From assembly GCA_034401795.1 (NCBI GenBank), contig CM067360.1, forward strand, positions 124,351,901-124,415,900: DNA of 64,000 bases, given 5' to 3'. The stretch is from Chaetoderma sp. LZ-2023a (taxonomy: Eukaryota > Mollusca > Caudofoveata > Chaetodermatida > Chaetodermatidae). Positions within the stretch are counted from its first letter, which is position 1, and each line of letters starts with the position of its first letter. Made by a program: the position numbers and the translations under genes. A model generated the notes under the pieces. That model worked only from the letters and a program-made list of their open reading frames with translations. It made no database searches and was not told where the DNA came from. Shown here piece by piece: positions 10,166-20,130 of the stretch.

Positions 10166-10334
10166 ATCCATTAGGGCATGTTTGAGTTTCTAAAAGGGGG
10201 CGGGAACAAAGCTCACTCCTGGCATTTAATCTGCAGTCACTACAGATTCTAGCATGATTACATACCTTTAGTCTGAGCTCCTTTGATCATTCAAATCATT
10301 GTTACAGTACAGCTTATAAACAAGTTAGGATGTT

Positions 10335-10505
10335 TCCAAAACAAAATTAGAAACATGTTAGTACAATTTTGAAAATTATGTAAGAAATGTTCTGTTGAAT
10401 AATTTGAACATAATTGGATTGGTAGACATCTCTTCCAATCCAATTATGTTCCAAATATTCAACTGTACATTTTATTATCTTTTGGAAAGATTTTACGTTA
10501 TTTCT
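10335..10505. mobile_element. MITE-3 palindromic element, copy 1
   Basis: An inverted repeat in which GAACATAATTGGATTGG is answered by CCAATCCAATTATGTTC. The whole unit, including AACATGTTAGTACAATTTTG on the left, recurs at 41529-41720. It ends about 48 nt before a myosin exon. Confidence 0.65.
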
Positions 10506-10553
10506 GATCTGTAGTGTGTTACAGCAACTTAGAAATATATGATGTGTTTACAG

Positions 10554-10673
10554 ATGCACGTGATGCCATGGCTAAGGCGATATACGGGAGATTCTTCGGC
10601 TGGATTGTAAACCGCATAAACTGTCTTGTAGCCCCACAGGAGACCAGTAGTTCTGCTGATATCACTGAAATAG
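10554..10673 (+). CDS. Myosin window exon 2
   Basis: Acceptor GTTTACAG, donor G-GTACAT, 120 nt, phase 1 to phase 1. It completes the [17 protein letters not shown] helix and reads [13 protein letters not shown], the conserved myosin helix that precedes switch II. The last base joins to GT of the next exon to give Gly before ILDIFGFE. Confidence 0.94.
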
Positions 10674-10709
10674 GTACATATTCTCTCAGGATGTGAGTGT
10701 GATAATATA

Positions 10710-10733
10710 CACCTGTGCAAAAGTTAAGCACCA
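10710..10733 (+). repeat. Tc1 left terminal inverted repeat
   Basis: A 24-base perfect inverted match to 19373-19396, after which the two ends diverge. Preceded by a TA. Confidence 0.92.
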
Positions 10734-10937
10734 CCCTATTTTTACGCACATGCGAGGGTATATTCATGTGCTATGAAGAAAGCAATAGCATAAACATTTA
10801 TGTACCCATCCATCTTAGTGCAAGAGGTAATAATGCAACTAGAGGAATGCTGATTATGATGGTGGGGAAACACTGTATGATTTTGTTTGAACTTGAAAAC
10901 GAGGCCTGAATATGGTTACGTTGACACAACTGACAAC

Positions 10938-11130
10938 TTTCACATCAAGAGTATACTTACCTCCCTAATACTTTTGATATTGCTAAATATCGGCTTTCAC
11001 TCAATAAAACACTCAGATTAAAAACAGTTAGGTGCCCCTACTGGGCAGGGAGTCAGAGGTAGTCCGGCGGATGGTCGCCCCACCACCGCGCATGCGCCGG
11101 CTACTACTTCCTCTTTGCTCATTTATTGGC
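10938..11130 (+). repeat. Left inverted terminal repeat of DIRS element 2
   Basis: Matches the reverse complement of 17752-17940 apart from the unique tip. Copy-specific changes (ATATCGGC, GGATGGTCGCCCC) recur in the right repeat. Confidence 0.92.
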
Positions 11131-11221
11131 AAAGGGTTACATGCGGTTTTGTGTTCTCTATACTTTTCTGCGCGTTACCTTGTTTTTTACTCACATTTGA
11201 CGATTCTTGTACGGTGGAAGC

Positions 11222-11272
11222 ATGTCGGAAAGGGAGGATTCGCCTTTAGAAGGAGCGGGATCTCTTTATCAG
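11222..11272 (+). CDS. Putative gag exon 1 of DIRS element 2 (51 nt)
   Basis: ATG plus 16 codons (MSEREDSPLEGAGSLYQ), ending CAG before GTGAAT. The same length and phase occur in elements 1 and 3. It would join in phase 0 to 12039. The intron would be 766 nt (11273-12038), nearly the same as in the other two copies (762 and 766). Confidence 0.62.
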
Positions 11273-12038
11273 GTGAATTCTTTGATATGCTAGCGTGTTT
11301 TGTCCCGGTTTAATGTATTTCCGGGACTCGCGCTTACCGTGATTAGCGCCTGATTATGTTGGTTTTTTACAACATGGTGCTTCATATGTCTCATTTCTCT
11401 TTGTGTTTTGTCCACAGGTATCGCATAGACGCTTTGATGGACTTCTCGGCACAAGAGGATATGTTTTCTCTCCACCACGGTTCCATTTCCTACTAATACT
11501 GTTAGGTTATCTAACCAAAAAGTCTATGTTCAGTGAGTTGGAGGCCTGTTATAAAGGTCTTCTCACTTTGCCCTCTTGCTCCAATTCCTTCCCCTTAGGT
11601 GGAGAGGATGTAGAGGCGTACTATGGTGGAGTTCTCCGGTTCATCACGTTGGATGGTTTGTCTATACAAGGGTCAGGTATCTAATTATTGATAAACAAAA
11701 GGGGAGATAATTTCCTTTTTTGCCAATGCTAGAATTGGAAGGAGTTATCTCTGTATATCTGATTGTTGTGTACTCGAAATGCCAATTCAACGGAAATGTT
11801 CCGGTTACTTATACAATTCGTTCTGGCACTTGGTGCTTGTTGCGGATCGATTAATTTGGTCACGAGAGTGATGACGTCATAATCGGCCTTGGCCTTTTAT
11901 TAACAATTAACGTTTTGTCCATGGCTGGTTCTTCTTGATTTCCGATCTTGATGATCCTGTCCCTCTCTTTTTAGTTGGTTTTGAGTTCGCTAACCTTAAC
12001 TATCTTGCTCATTGTCCCTGTCCTTTGTCCTGTTTCAG

Positions 12039-14087
12039 AGACCTGGTTGCCCGTCCTGCGGGAGGTTTCTTAAAAGCCGCTTCGTTCCGCACTTGTGCTT
12101 CAGCTGCAGTCCCTGTGGACCGTTGCTGAAGTGCGACGTATGTAAGCAGTGGGGGGGCGAATTAATGTCTGATTTTCTCGCATTGCAGGCAAGGGAGAAG
12201 GTGATGGAGGAAGAGAGGAAGAAGAAGGAGAAAGTTTGTAAGAAGGGTAAGAAGAAGGCCTCATCCGCGGTGGATATGGAGGCCTTCAGGTCCGAAATGT
12301 TGCAAGAGATGCAGAGGACAATAAAGGACCTGGTCCCAGAGTTGCTTCGTGGCATGCTCCCTGGGCCAGCTCCTTTGTTGTCCTCGGCATCTGCTTACGA
12401 GCAGGTGATCCCCGCCTCTGAATCCGGTCTCTTTAGGTCCGGTCCGGTTGTGGATTCAGAGGTGGCCCCTTTGTTGGGGGCAGTCCAAGACCCTGGCAGC
12501 AGGCATGGCACCGCGCCGAGGGGCCGTGGACAGCGGTTGTTGCTGGGACCCGCGGTCTGCTCATCAGACCCCGGGTATCCGCGCGCCGAAGGTGTCAAAG
12601 CCTCCTATGGCACCTTTCCTGGCCAGTCCGGGTTAGCTCTCTTTGCTGACCCGGAGTCTAATCTTTCTGGCCAGGAAGAAGAGGATCTCCTGCTGGGGTC
12701 GCCTTCTGAGGACGTGGCCATGGAATACGACGTCTGTGCACCCCTCGCGGGGAATGCAGGCGACGTGTTCCGTGGTTCTACTCACGCAGGAGTAGATTTC
12801 ACGGTCCAGAGGGTGTCCCCGGGCGGTGCTGTTGACCACGGATACCGCATACCTCGGCTTGCCGATGGTATTGCTGGTGCTGGTCAGACCCGTGGTAGAG
12901 CGGTGTTTACCCCACGTTCTGCCACGGCGCCTGCTCCTGGTCAAGCCGCGGAATTTAGCATGCCTGCTCTCTCGGGCCCGCATGCTTTTCCAGGCTTGCC
13001 AGGGGTATCAGCTTACCCGCCGTCGACATCAACTGCGAGTGCTCTGGAGGAAGATGAAGGCCCTCGTCTAGTAGAGCGCTCGCAGTTAGCCACGGAGGAG
13101 GATTGGTCGGACGCTTGCCAGTGGCTGGTAAGTGTTCGGCCCGATCTACCCGTGGAGCTGCCGGCTAGCCAGCGTGACCATAGGCCGTGGTTAGCTGGTA
13201 GGCCGGCGGCTACCGCTATGCCATCTCTGCCGCTTGCTGAGCATGTCGTCGACATGTTCGAAGCGGCAGAGGCGTCCATTAAGGTGAATGGACGTCTCGC
13301 GAAGGCCCCTCGCGAGGTGGCGAAGCGGTGCCGCATCGTGCCCCTGGATTACCAGCGGTACGGTGTGGTGCCGAAGCCAAGCGTTGATGATCGCGCGGCT
13401 TTGGGCGAAGATGCGCGGCCGGGCTCCCGTTCTGACACGGGAGTCTTGTGCTCGAACGCGTTGCGTTCGGCGAATGCCGCGCTGCGGGATGCGGAGGAGA
13501 GTGGGAGGGCGTCGATTGCCGCTCTGTCCCACGTCTCCCAGCTGCTACAGGGGGTGGTAGCGGCTTCCGCATCACGCCAACCAAGCCCGGTAACAGTCCA
13601 GAGAGCCATTCAGGATGGTATCAACCTGGCTTTGGACTGTTTGACGCGGGCGGTAACCAGAAGTGTCCGGGCGAGGCGCACGTTTGCGCTTGACAATCTG
13701 TGCCCGTCCCAGGACCTGTATAATAGGCTGCTGCGGACGCCTATGACAGGTCCTGGTCTCTTTGGAGGTGAGGGATGCAGGCACCTCCAGGAGACGGTCA
13801 CTCTGGTTAATAACCAGAGGGCGCTGCGGGAACAATTTGAGGTGCTCCGGCGGGAGCGTGTTCGCGCGGCACCCCCTGCGTATCGTCCTCTGCAGGCTCG
13901 AGGTGGTGCTGGCCAGGTCAGAGGCCAGCCACCGTCGCAACGTAGGCCTAGGCCACGGGCGATTCGGCCAGCAGTGAGGGGGGCGCAGGCTCCCCAGCCG
14001 CACCCAGCCAGACAGCCGCCCGCGCACCGTGGTGCGCGCGGCGCTGGGCGGGGCGCGCGGGGATCTGGTCGCGGTAATCGGGCCTGA
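12039..14087 (+). CDS. gag: DIRS Gag-like protein, element 2 (main exon)
   Basis: The start is set at the acceptor after CTGTTTCAG; the frame extends left only to a TTG at 12012. The N-terminus has the Cys/His cluster (CPSCGRF, HLCFSCSPCG, CDVC). A Lys/Glu-rich helix (EKVMEEERKKKEKVCKK) follows, then VDMEAFRSEMLQEMQ, a Gly/Pro/Ser-rich middle, a conserved core and an Arg/Gly/Pro tail ending in GRGNRA. No inactivating change. Like element 1 it overlaps the RT frame, with the TGA at 14085 inside it. Its role is packaging or nucleic-acid binding by analogy with DIRS and LTR Gag proteins. Confidence 0.8.
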   Translation, partial: RPGCPSCGRFLKSRFVPHLCFSCSPCGPLLKCDVCKQWGGELMSDFLALQAREKVMEEERKKKEKVCKKGKKKASSAVDMEAFRSEMLQEMQRTIKDLVPELLRGMLPGPAPLLSSASAYEQVIPASESGLFRSGPVVDSEVAPLLGAVQDPGSRHGTAPRGRGQRLLLGPAVCSSDPGYPRAEGVKASYGTFPGQSGLALFADPESNLSGQEEEDLLLGSPSEDVAMEYDVCAPLAGNAGDVFRGSTHAGVDFTVQRVSPGGAVDHGYRIPRLADGIAGAGQTRGRAVFTPRSATAPAPGQAAEFSMPALSGPHAFPGLPGVSAYPPSTSTASALEEDEGPRLVERSQLATEEDWSDACQWLVSVRPDLPVELPASQRDHRPWLAGRPAATAMPSLPLAEHVVDMFEAAEASIKVNGRLAKAPREVAKRCRIVPLDYQRYGVVPKPSVDDRAALGEDARPGSRSDTGVLCSNALRSANAALRDAEESGRASIAALSHVSQLLQGVVAASASRQPSPVTVQRAIQDGINLALDCLTRAVTRSVRARRTFALDNLCPSQDLYNRLLRTPMTGPGLFGGEGCRHLQETVTLVNNQRALREQFEVLRRERVRAAPPAYRPLQARGGAGQVRGQPPSQRRPRPRAIRPAVRGAQAPQPHPARQPPAHRGARGAGRGARGSGRGNRA

Positions 14088-16218
14088 TGGCCTGGTTACC
14101 GCGGTGGGAACCACTCCGGTGTTTCAGGCCGAGAGAACAGTGCCACTCTGGCCCTCCTTATGTCCACCTCTATCCCTAGGTGGACCGGTGGGCGGCCGTT
14201 TGGCCGCCCGCTTGCCAGAGTGGAAGCGGTTGACTCAGGACCGTTTAGTCTTGCGATGGCTTTCGGTCGGGTATCGTCCCGACTGGGTGACAGGCCCGCC
14301 ATCGCGACTGTCTCTCGCGCCGATCTGGACTCCCATTCCACGGGATCCGGATCAGAGGTTGTGTATAGAGGAGGAAATAAATTCCCTCATACTAAAAGAA
14401 GCCATTCAGCCGGCACAGAGGTGCCCGGGCTTCTATTCAACCCTGTTCTTGGTAACAAAGAACACCGGAGGGTGGAGGCCGATTCTCAACCTCAAGCCGT
14501 TGAACAAGTTCATCGAGACACCCAGTTTCAAGATGGAGACTGTGCGCTCGGTGTTGGCGGGGTTAGAGCAAGGAATGTGGACAGCGTCGATAGATTTGAA
14601 GGATGCTTATTTCCACATTCCCATAGAGAGGAGTTTCCGTCGCTTCCTGAGATTTGCATTTCAGGGCCGGCGGTGGGAATTCAGGGTGTTACCCTTCGGA
14701 ATTTCCACGGCTCCTCGGGTCTTCACCCGTGTGGTTCTCGCGATCACTGCATACCTCCGCAGGAGAAGCATAGCAGTCCACACGTACATAGACGACTGGC
14801 TGTTGAAAGCACACACCCGGGAATCGTTGTCAGCCAATCTGGAGATTGTTTTGAAAACTCTCTCGGACTTGGGCTGGGTGATCAATTTCCCGAAATCAGA
14901 GCTAACTCCATCCCAGAAGTTTGTTTACCTGGGCATGTTCTTCGATCTGGAGACGGGGTATGTGTACCCCACTCAGGAGAGGGTTCAAATACTCATCTCG
15001 GTAATTCAGTCGGTGTGCGACAGTCGTCATGTCCTGGCACGGGTTTACTTGAGAATGCTGGGCTTGATGGTTTCTTTGGAACCAGTCATTCCGCAGGCCG
15101 CCTTGCGCAGGCGCCCGATCCAGTTGTTTCTCATGACACAGTGGACCCAGAGTTCAGGTTCGCTGGACTCGAACGTGTCGGTGTTGGCGCCTCTGATTCA
15201 CCACCTGCAATGGTGGTTGAATACAGAGAATCTCTTGCCGGGGGTTTTGCTAACCCCTCCCCACCCTCAGGTGACTGTGTATACAGATGCATCGATGGAG
15301 GGATGGGGAGCTTGTCTGGAAGAGTCCACAGTATCAGGGCTTTGGGATCTGGATCAGTCCAAGGAACATATCAATCTACTAGAGCTAAGAGCAGTAGTCC
15401 TGGGCCTGGAACATTTCTTAAAGAATGTTCAGGGCAAGATTGTTCTCATTCGTTCAGACAACTCGACAGTAGTGACTTACATAAACCGCCAGGGCGGAAC
15501 GAAGTCGCCCAGTCTCTGTATGATGACATGGAAACTGCTTTGTTGGTGCCTGGATCATGGGATCACCTTGAAAGCAGTTCATATTCCGGGGAGGTTAAAT
15601 CTGCTAGCAGACTCATTGAGCCGAAGGATGAGTGTTTTACCCACGGAATGGCAACTAAATCAATGTGTGGCGGATCGTCTGTTCGACCATTGGGGGAAAC
15701 CCAACATAGATTTGTTCGCAATGAAGAAGAATGCGAAGATGACGACGTACGTCTCTCCGATTCCAGACCCAAGCGCTTTCGCAACAGATGCGTTAGCTAT
15801 CAGCTGGGAGGGAATGTATGCATACGCATTCCCCCCAGCAATCCTGATTCCAAAGGTGCTTCAGAAAATCAGGCAGCAGGAGTGCCAAGTGCTTCTGATC
15901 GCCCCGGATTGGCCAAGCCGATCGTGGTATACGGATCTGCTGGACCTTCTGGTCTGCAATCCGGTTCCGCTGCCTCTGATGGACAACCTTATCTTCCAGG
16001 GCAAGGCCCTTCACGACAATCCGTCAATGTTCCGATTGACTGCGTGGATGTTGTCAAGGAATCTAGAATTAAGGAGGGCTTTTCTGAGCAAGCGGCCATG
16101 TTTATGGCCAAAGCCAGGAGGGGGTCAACCTCCAGAGCATATAATTATAAAATCAACAGATTTGCAGAATGGTGCTCGAAAAGATGTATTGATCCAATGG
16201 AATCATCTATTCAGGTAG
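14029..16218 (+). CDS. DIRS reverse transcriptase-RNase H polyprotein, element 2
   Basis: 729 codons, intact. RT motifs WRPILNLKPLNKF, SIDLKDAYFHIPI, FGISTAPRVFT and YIDDW near residue 252; RNase H acidic residues in YTDAS, LLELRA, RSDNST and LADSLSRR; then the conserved DIRS post-RNase H block (NIDLFAMKKNAK, LIAPDWPSRSWY). It opens with GTG and no ATG is shared with element 1, so expression probably depends on the gag message by frameshift, re-initiation or splicing. It overlaps gag upstream and YR downstream. Confidence 0.93.
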   Translation: MVRAALGGARGDLVAVIGPDGLVTAVGTTPVFQAERTVPLWPSLCPPLSLGGPVGGRLAARLPEWKRLTQDRLVLRWLSVGYRPDWVTGPPSRLSLAPIWTPIPRDPDQRLCIEEEINSLILKEAIQPAQRCPGFYSTLFLVTKNTGGWRPILNLKPLNKFIETPSFKMETVRSVLAGLEQGMWTASIDLKDAYFHIPIERSFRRFLRFAFQGRRWEFRVLPFGISTAPRVFTRVVLAITAYLRRRSIAVHTYIDDWLLKAHTRESLSANLEIVLKTLSDLGWVINFPKSELTPSQKFVYLGMFFDLETGYVYPTQERVQILISVIQSVCDSRHVLARVYLRMLGLMVSLEPVIPQAALRRRPIQLFLMTQWTQSSGSLDSNVSVLAPLIHHLQWWLNTENLLPGVLLTPPHPQVTVYTDASMEGWGACLEESTVSGLWDLDQSKEHINLLELRAVVLGLEHFLKNVQGKIVLIRSDNSTVVTYINRQGGTKSPSLCMMTWKLLCWCLDHGITLKAVHIPGRLNLLADSLSRRMSVLPTEWQLNQCVADRLFDHWGKPNIDLFAMKKNAKMTTYVSPIPDPSAFATDALAISWEGMYAYAFPPAILIPKVLQKIRQQECQVLLIAPDWPSRSWYTDLLDLLVCNPVPLPLMDNLIFQGKALHDNPSMFRLTAWMLSRNLELRRAFLSKRPCLWPKPGGGQPPEHIIIKSTDLQNGARKDVLIQWNHLFR

Positions 16219-17057
16219 TGGCTGATTTCCTCTGTCACCTATATGATGCCTATAGCCTCAAGCCTAACTCTATTGCTGGTTATAAGTCAGCTTTAATGAC
16301 TGTTATTCCTTGCTTGGCTAATAGGGGGAGTGATGAAGTAAGTACATTAAATGTATTAATTAAAGGCATGGGCAATCTAAGACCAAGGAATCCTCCACTG
16401 ATTCCGTCTTGGAGTTTATCACTGGTGCTCCAGGTACTAGGTGATAAGCCTTTTGAACCACTTAGTTCCATTTCTATGAAAATGTTAACTCTTAAAACTG
16501 TATTTTTAATTGCTGCGGCCTCAGCGAGGCGTAGGAGTGAAATTCACGCCTTATCAGCCGAGGTTGACCGTTTTGTGGTTACAGGGGAAGGCCTTAAGCT
16601 TCTACCTAGGATTAATTTCTTGTCTAAAAATCAGTCATTGAAATATCCAGGTCAGCCTATTTTTTTGCCATCTTTAACTAGATATGATCCTAATTCTAAA
16701 GTATGGTGCCCCGTGCGGGCGCTGCTCCGGTACAAACAGCGTACTTCGGAGTGGCGTACCGACCAGTCAGCGTTATGGTTGTCATATATTGAACCCCATG
16801 GTAGGGCGTCTAAGGACACCATTTCTAGGTGGATTGTGGAATGTATTCAATTTTGTCACAAATCCGCCACCGGGCGACAGGTTGACGTGGCCAAGGCTCA
16901 CAGTGTCCGCGGTGTCGTGACATCCACTGCCCTTTTTAATGGGGTCCCTGTGGATGATATTATGTCAGTGGCTCAGTGGCACTGTGAGTCAAGTTTTACA
17001 GACCATTACCTCCGTGACACCTCTAACCCTCTCGCCTTGTCGATTTTGAAACAATAA
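16098..17057 (+). CDS. DIRS tyrosine recombinase, element 2
   Basis: The start shown is the first ATG inside the conserved region (MFMAKARRG). Homology runs upstream to about 16044, where element 1 has ATG and this copy GTG, and the frame is open back to 14160. Catalytic residues visible: Arg in ASARRRSEIHAL, HSVR, and Tyr in TDHYLRD. Intact to its stop. It would integrate the circular cDNA. Confidence 0.87.
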   Translation: MFMAKARRGSTSRAYNYKINRFAEWCSKRCIDPMESSIQVVADFLCHLYDAYSLKPNSIAGYKSALMTVIPCLANRGSDEVSTLNVLIKGMGNLRPRNPPLIPSWSLSLVLQVLGDKPFEPLSSISMKMLTLKTVFLIAAASARRRSEIHALSAEVDRFVVTGEGLKLLPRINFLSKNQSLKYPGQPIFLPSLTRYDPNSKVWCPVRALLRYKQRTSEWRTDQSALWLSYIEPHGRASKDTISRWIVECIQFCHKSATGRQVDVAKAHSVRGVVTSTALFNGVPVDDIMSVAQWHCESSFTDHYLRDTSNPLALSILKQ

Positions 17058-17583
17058 CCGCTTTATGTTTGTGAAGAGTGCCTCCGCATTGCTTATATAC
17101 TTCGCCATTCAGCGACGGTGACAACCACTTGTCGGGACTGTATCATCCTTCTCTACTGGATTCATGATGACAGCTTCCTAGTACAACAAGGTCAGTCTTG
17201 TTCATGTGTTGTTCATTGTTTTGTATTGTCACGTTACCCAGTGTTATTAATATGGTGATGGTTTATGTGGGTTGTGGTTCTTTAGAGAGAGTATACGAAA
17301 ATGGAGCCTTTTCGTCTCTGTCCTATAGTACTTAGCACTAGTACGAAGAGAGCGTGTAGGACATTGAGGTCATTTAATCTTCCTCCCAAGGGAGGGGGGG
17401 GAGCGCATATGACAAATCGGTCATCTCTCAGGCATCGGTTGTGTTATCCGATGGTTTATCAAATCCTGACTGTGTTTTCACACAGTTTCAGACGTCATAA
17501 GTGCCTTAAACGCTTGAAAGCGTATAGGGAAGAGCTGGTCTTTTGACCTCGCCTCCCTCCCGCCAGATTCACTTTCGAATTCT
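17058..17583 (+). other. 3' noncoding block of DIRS element 2
   Basis: No gene. It shares with elements 1 and 3 the AACAAGGTCAGTCTTGTTC motif (17188 on), AAAATGGAGCCTTTTCGTC, GAGCGCATATGACA and the terminal CCTCCCTCCCGCCAGATTC. Confidence 0.6.
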
Positions 17584-17685
17584 GGCAATATCAAAAGTAT
17601 TAGGGAGGTAAGTATACTCTTGATGTGAAATAAACGAAATCTAGGATTTCTTTTTTCACGAGAGAGTTGATACTTACCTCCCTAG
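17584..17685 (+). repeat. Internal complementary region of DIRS element 2
   Basis: The reverse complements of the left tip (to GATGTGAAA) and the right tip (from TAAACGAAATC) lie side by side. It carries AGGTAAGTAT at 17606-17615 and, inverted, ATACTTACCT further right. Confidence 0.9.
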
Positions 17686-17751
17686 ATACTGACCCGGCCT
17701 CTCCGCCCCACAGAGGCTCGGTCTTCAGGCTCTTGGTAGTTGCATGTGTTA

Positions 17752-17967
17752 GCCAATAAATGAGCCAGAGGAAGTAGTAGTCGGCGCATGCGCGGTGGTG
17801 GGGCGACCATCCGCCGGACTACCTCTGACTCCCTGCCCAGTAGGGGCACCTAACTGTTTTTAATCTGAGTGTTTTATTGAGTGAAAGCCGATATTTAGCA
17901 ATATCAAAAGTATTAGGGAGGTAAGTATCAACTCTCTCGTGAAAAAAGAAATCCCAGATTTCGTTTA
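17752..17967 (+). repeat. Right inverted terminal repeat of DIRS element 2
   Basis: Mirror of the left repeat with a different outermost tip, as is usual for DIRS elements. AGGTAAGTAT lies at 17919-17928. Confidence 0.92.
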
Positions 17968-18061
17968 TATTGCCCTACAGTTGACACACGTGGCTAGATT
18001 GTCATTAATGGTGTCTGAAAATGAAGTTTAACATCTGTTCACGAGTTTGAGACTGCCATTA

Positions 18062-19087
18062 TTAATACCGGGTATATCCACCTTGTGCCTGGATGACGGC
18101 CTGGACACGACGTCTCATGCTGGTCACCAACCGACTGATACGCCATTGTGGTATTCGTTGCCATTCAAGATGGAGTGCGTCTGTTAATTCCTGTAGGTTC
18201 TGCACAGGAGGATCCCTCCTTCTCACCATGTTTCCCAGAATGTCCCAGATATGCTCAATAGGGTTCATGTCAGGGCTCCTTGCTGGCCATGGTAGGGTTT
18301 CGATGGCATTCTGGCGGAGGTATTCATGCACAGCTCTAGCACGATGTGGTCGGCCGTTGTCATCCATGAATATAGGGTGGGTTCCAGGTGCATGATTTAC
18401 AAAATGAGGGACCACAACTCTATCCAGTATGGTATCTTGATATCTTTGTCCATTTAGTGTTCCAGGTACAGTCAACAGATCCAGCTTACAATCAAATGAG
18501 ATGCACCCCCATATCATAACGGAACCTCCACCAAATGGAACTTCTTCCATGATGTTACGTTGGTTGTACGCCGTGTGTCTGGACCTCCATACACGAGTTC
18601 GACCATCTGTGGCATGAAGCAGGAACCGACTTTCATCGGACCAGTGTACCCGTCTCCAGGATCTCATGTTCCACTGTCTTCTTTCGTTGCACTACCTCAG
18701 ACGCTCCTCTTTGTCGTGTGCAGTGAGGAGAGGACGTCTGACAGGTCTCCTAGCTTTCATGCCAGCAGCATACAGTCTCCTTTTAACGGTAGACATTGAC
18801 ACTCTATTGCGCGTTTCCCATTGCTGGCTGAGCACTCTGCTGTTGGTGAATGGAGATCTCCTAACAAGGCGTACTAGGGCTCGATCATCACGGGCAGTAG
18901 TCTTCTTCGGTCTTCCAGATCTAGGCCTGTCCTTCACCTCGTTAGTTTGCCCATGTTTTGCAATCAAACAACTGATTACAGTATGGTTAATGTTCAGCTG
19001 TCTGCCAATCTCTCTGCATGACATACCAGTGGTATGCATGCCTATGATTTGCCATTTCACACGATCACTTAACCTTCGTCTTGCCAT
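18062..19087 (-). pseudogene. Tc1-like transposase, one in-frame stop
   Basis: One continuous minus-strand frame of about 341 codons, broken only by a TAG at 18692-18694. The N-terminal half has paired-type helix-turn-helix DNA binding (LSDRVKWQIIGMHTTGMSCR; IGRQLNINHTVIS), an AT-hook-like DRPRSGRPKK linker and a second helical unit. The C-terminal half has the DDE catalytic core: VHWSDESRF (first Asp), IFMDDNGRPHRA (second Asp) and WPARSPDMNPIEHIWD (Glu, 34-residue spacing type). The stop falls just before the catalytic domain, where relatives usually have Trp, so a single G-to-A change could explain it. Otherwise full length. It cannot make active enzyme without readthrough. Confidence 0.93.
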
Positions 19088-19372
19088 AGTGGTTCACAAT
19101 CAAGAGCTAATTCTCTCTGTACAAATAAACCACGGTCATGAACACAAAATTCCTAATCTTGTCGCCTAAATCTGTATGTAATGTTCTACACCTCAAACTT
19201 GACTTTTACATAACTGAACACGTGTGCTGTTTCCCGCCACGCACGGACATCAAGCGGTGTGAAGTCATGCATGCATGTGCATTTTGTACTTGGAATTATG
19301 TCAGCTAACGCGGGGACAAAAAGTATGGCAGCCTAGTTGTACCATCATGTTTCTACGTTCTATTGTTTTTGC

Positions 19373-19396
19373 TGGTGCTTAACTTTTGCACAGGTG
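19373..19396 (-). repeat. Tc1 right terminal inverted repeat
   Basis: Reverse complement of 10710-10733, followed by the TA duplication at 19397-19398. Confidence 0.92.
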
Positions 19397-19719
19397 TATA
19401 GATAACTTTTTTGTGCCTTTTGGAAGTATAATCAAGCAACAGTTGACACTGTCCTGTAAGTAATATTCTGCTATACAAGATTGTTAAAAAATAATTTGCT
19501 TGGAACTTGCATTATAATTATTTTCAAATTATGCAGGTGTTTTCCACTCTGACTTCCATAATCACAGGTCGCGGACGCTCGCCGTCATGTTTTATCCGTG
19601 TCGCTAAATGCCATAGCGACGCCAGGATTATTACAAGCATGGAGTGCTGGTTGTTGTTGTTCGTAAGACGTTTTTTAAAAACTCTGGTTCTGCTGCAGGG
19701 ATCTTCTCTAAACTCGAGT

Positions 19720-20130
19720 AGAAGCTTGTCTGTTAGGTCCCAAAGACATAAGCCAATTTTGGCATCAAAATCTAATATGGAACAGCTTTCAGCGACACGG
19801 TTTTCAAAATAGACATTTTACAATAAAGCTGGTTCTCCTGAATGAATCTTTTACAAACTTGGGTGGCAGCTTGGCCATGACATCCTAAAGACATATGCCA
19901 GTTTTGGGTTCAAAATCTAATAAGCAACGACTCATCAACATTGGTATCAAAATAAACCTTTTTCAATAACGCTGACTCTAATGGCTGGTCTTCAAACTTG
20001 GGTGGAAGCTTGCTCAGGGATCCCGTATACCAATACTGTTGGTGAGTGGGGGGTGGGGGGTGGAGGACAACCAAAATTTAAAATCCAACAGCTTTTAGCA
20101 ACATTGTTTTCAAAATAGACACTTAATCTC
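19720..20130. repeat. Three degenerate tandem copies of a ~130-bp unit
   Basis: Cues repeated in each copy: AAGACATA.GCCA.TTTTGG, CAAAATCTAATA, TTTTCAAAATA.AC and AAACTTGGGTGG.AGCTTG. No ORF or termini recognised; could be part of an old transposon. Confidence 0.45.

Larger units (their letters stand above)
8481..10553 (+). other. Myosin intron 1 (window numbering)
   Basis: Contains a GACT/GGCA microsatellite (8528-8645), a MITE-2 copy (8876-9217), a MITE-1 copy (9280-9509), a second MITE-2-like copy with a 21-bp tandem repeat (9786-10165) and a MITE-3 palindrome (10335-10505). No gene was seen in the remainder. Confidence 0.7.
10938..17967 (+). mobile_element. DIRS-like retrotransposon, element 2, complete and nested in Tc1
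   Basis: A complete 7.03-kb copy of the same family as element 1. Both tips are present: TTTCACATCAAGAG on the left and CCCAGATTTCGTTTA on the right. Gag, RT-RH and YR frames are all open, so this copy may be functional. The bases at the recombination core are CTT on the left and ATA on the right, where the circle junction in its internal region has ATT. It interrupts the Tc1 element and is therefore younger than that insertion. Confidence 0.95.
10710..19396 (-). mobile_element. Tc1-like DNA transposon, split by DIRS element 2
   Basis: The ends are CACCTGTGCAAAAGTTAAGC at 10710 and its reverse complement ending at 19396. Both are flanked by TA (10708-10709 and 19397-19398), the target duplication of the Tc1/mariner superfamily. 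Removing the DIRS insert leaves about 1.66 kb, the normal length for a Tc1 element with one transposase gene. The transposase lies on the minus strand (18062-19087). The inner break is at about 10937/17969. Confidence 0.93.

Noticed and set aside
11403..11684. 93-codon ORF in the gag intron of DIRS element 2
   Set aside because: The frame is not kept in elements 1 and 3; only the shorter VPFPTNTVRLSNQ frame is shared.
18093..19169. Plus-strand ORFs over the Tc1 transposase
   Set aside because: Antisense shadows; the minus-strand frame has the full DDE motif set.
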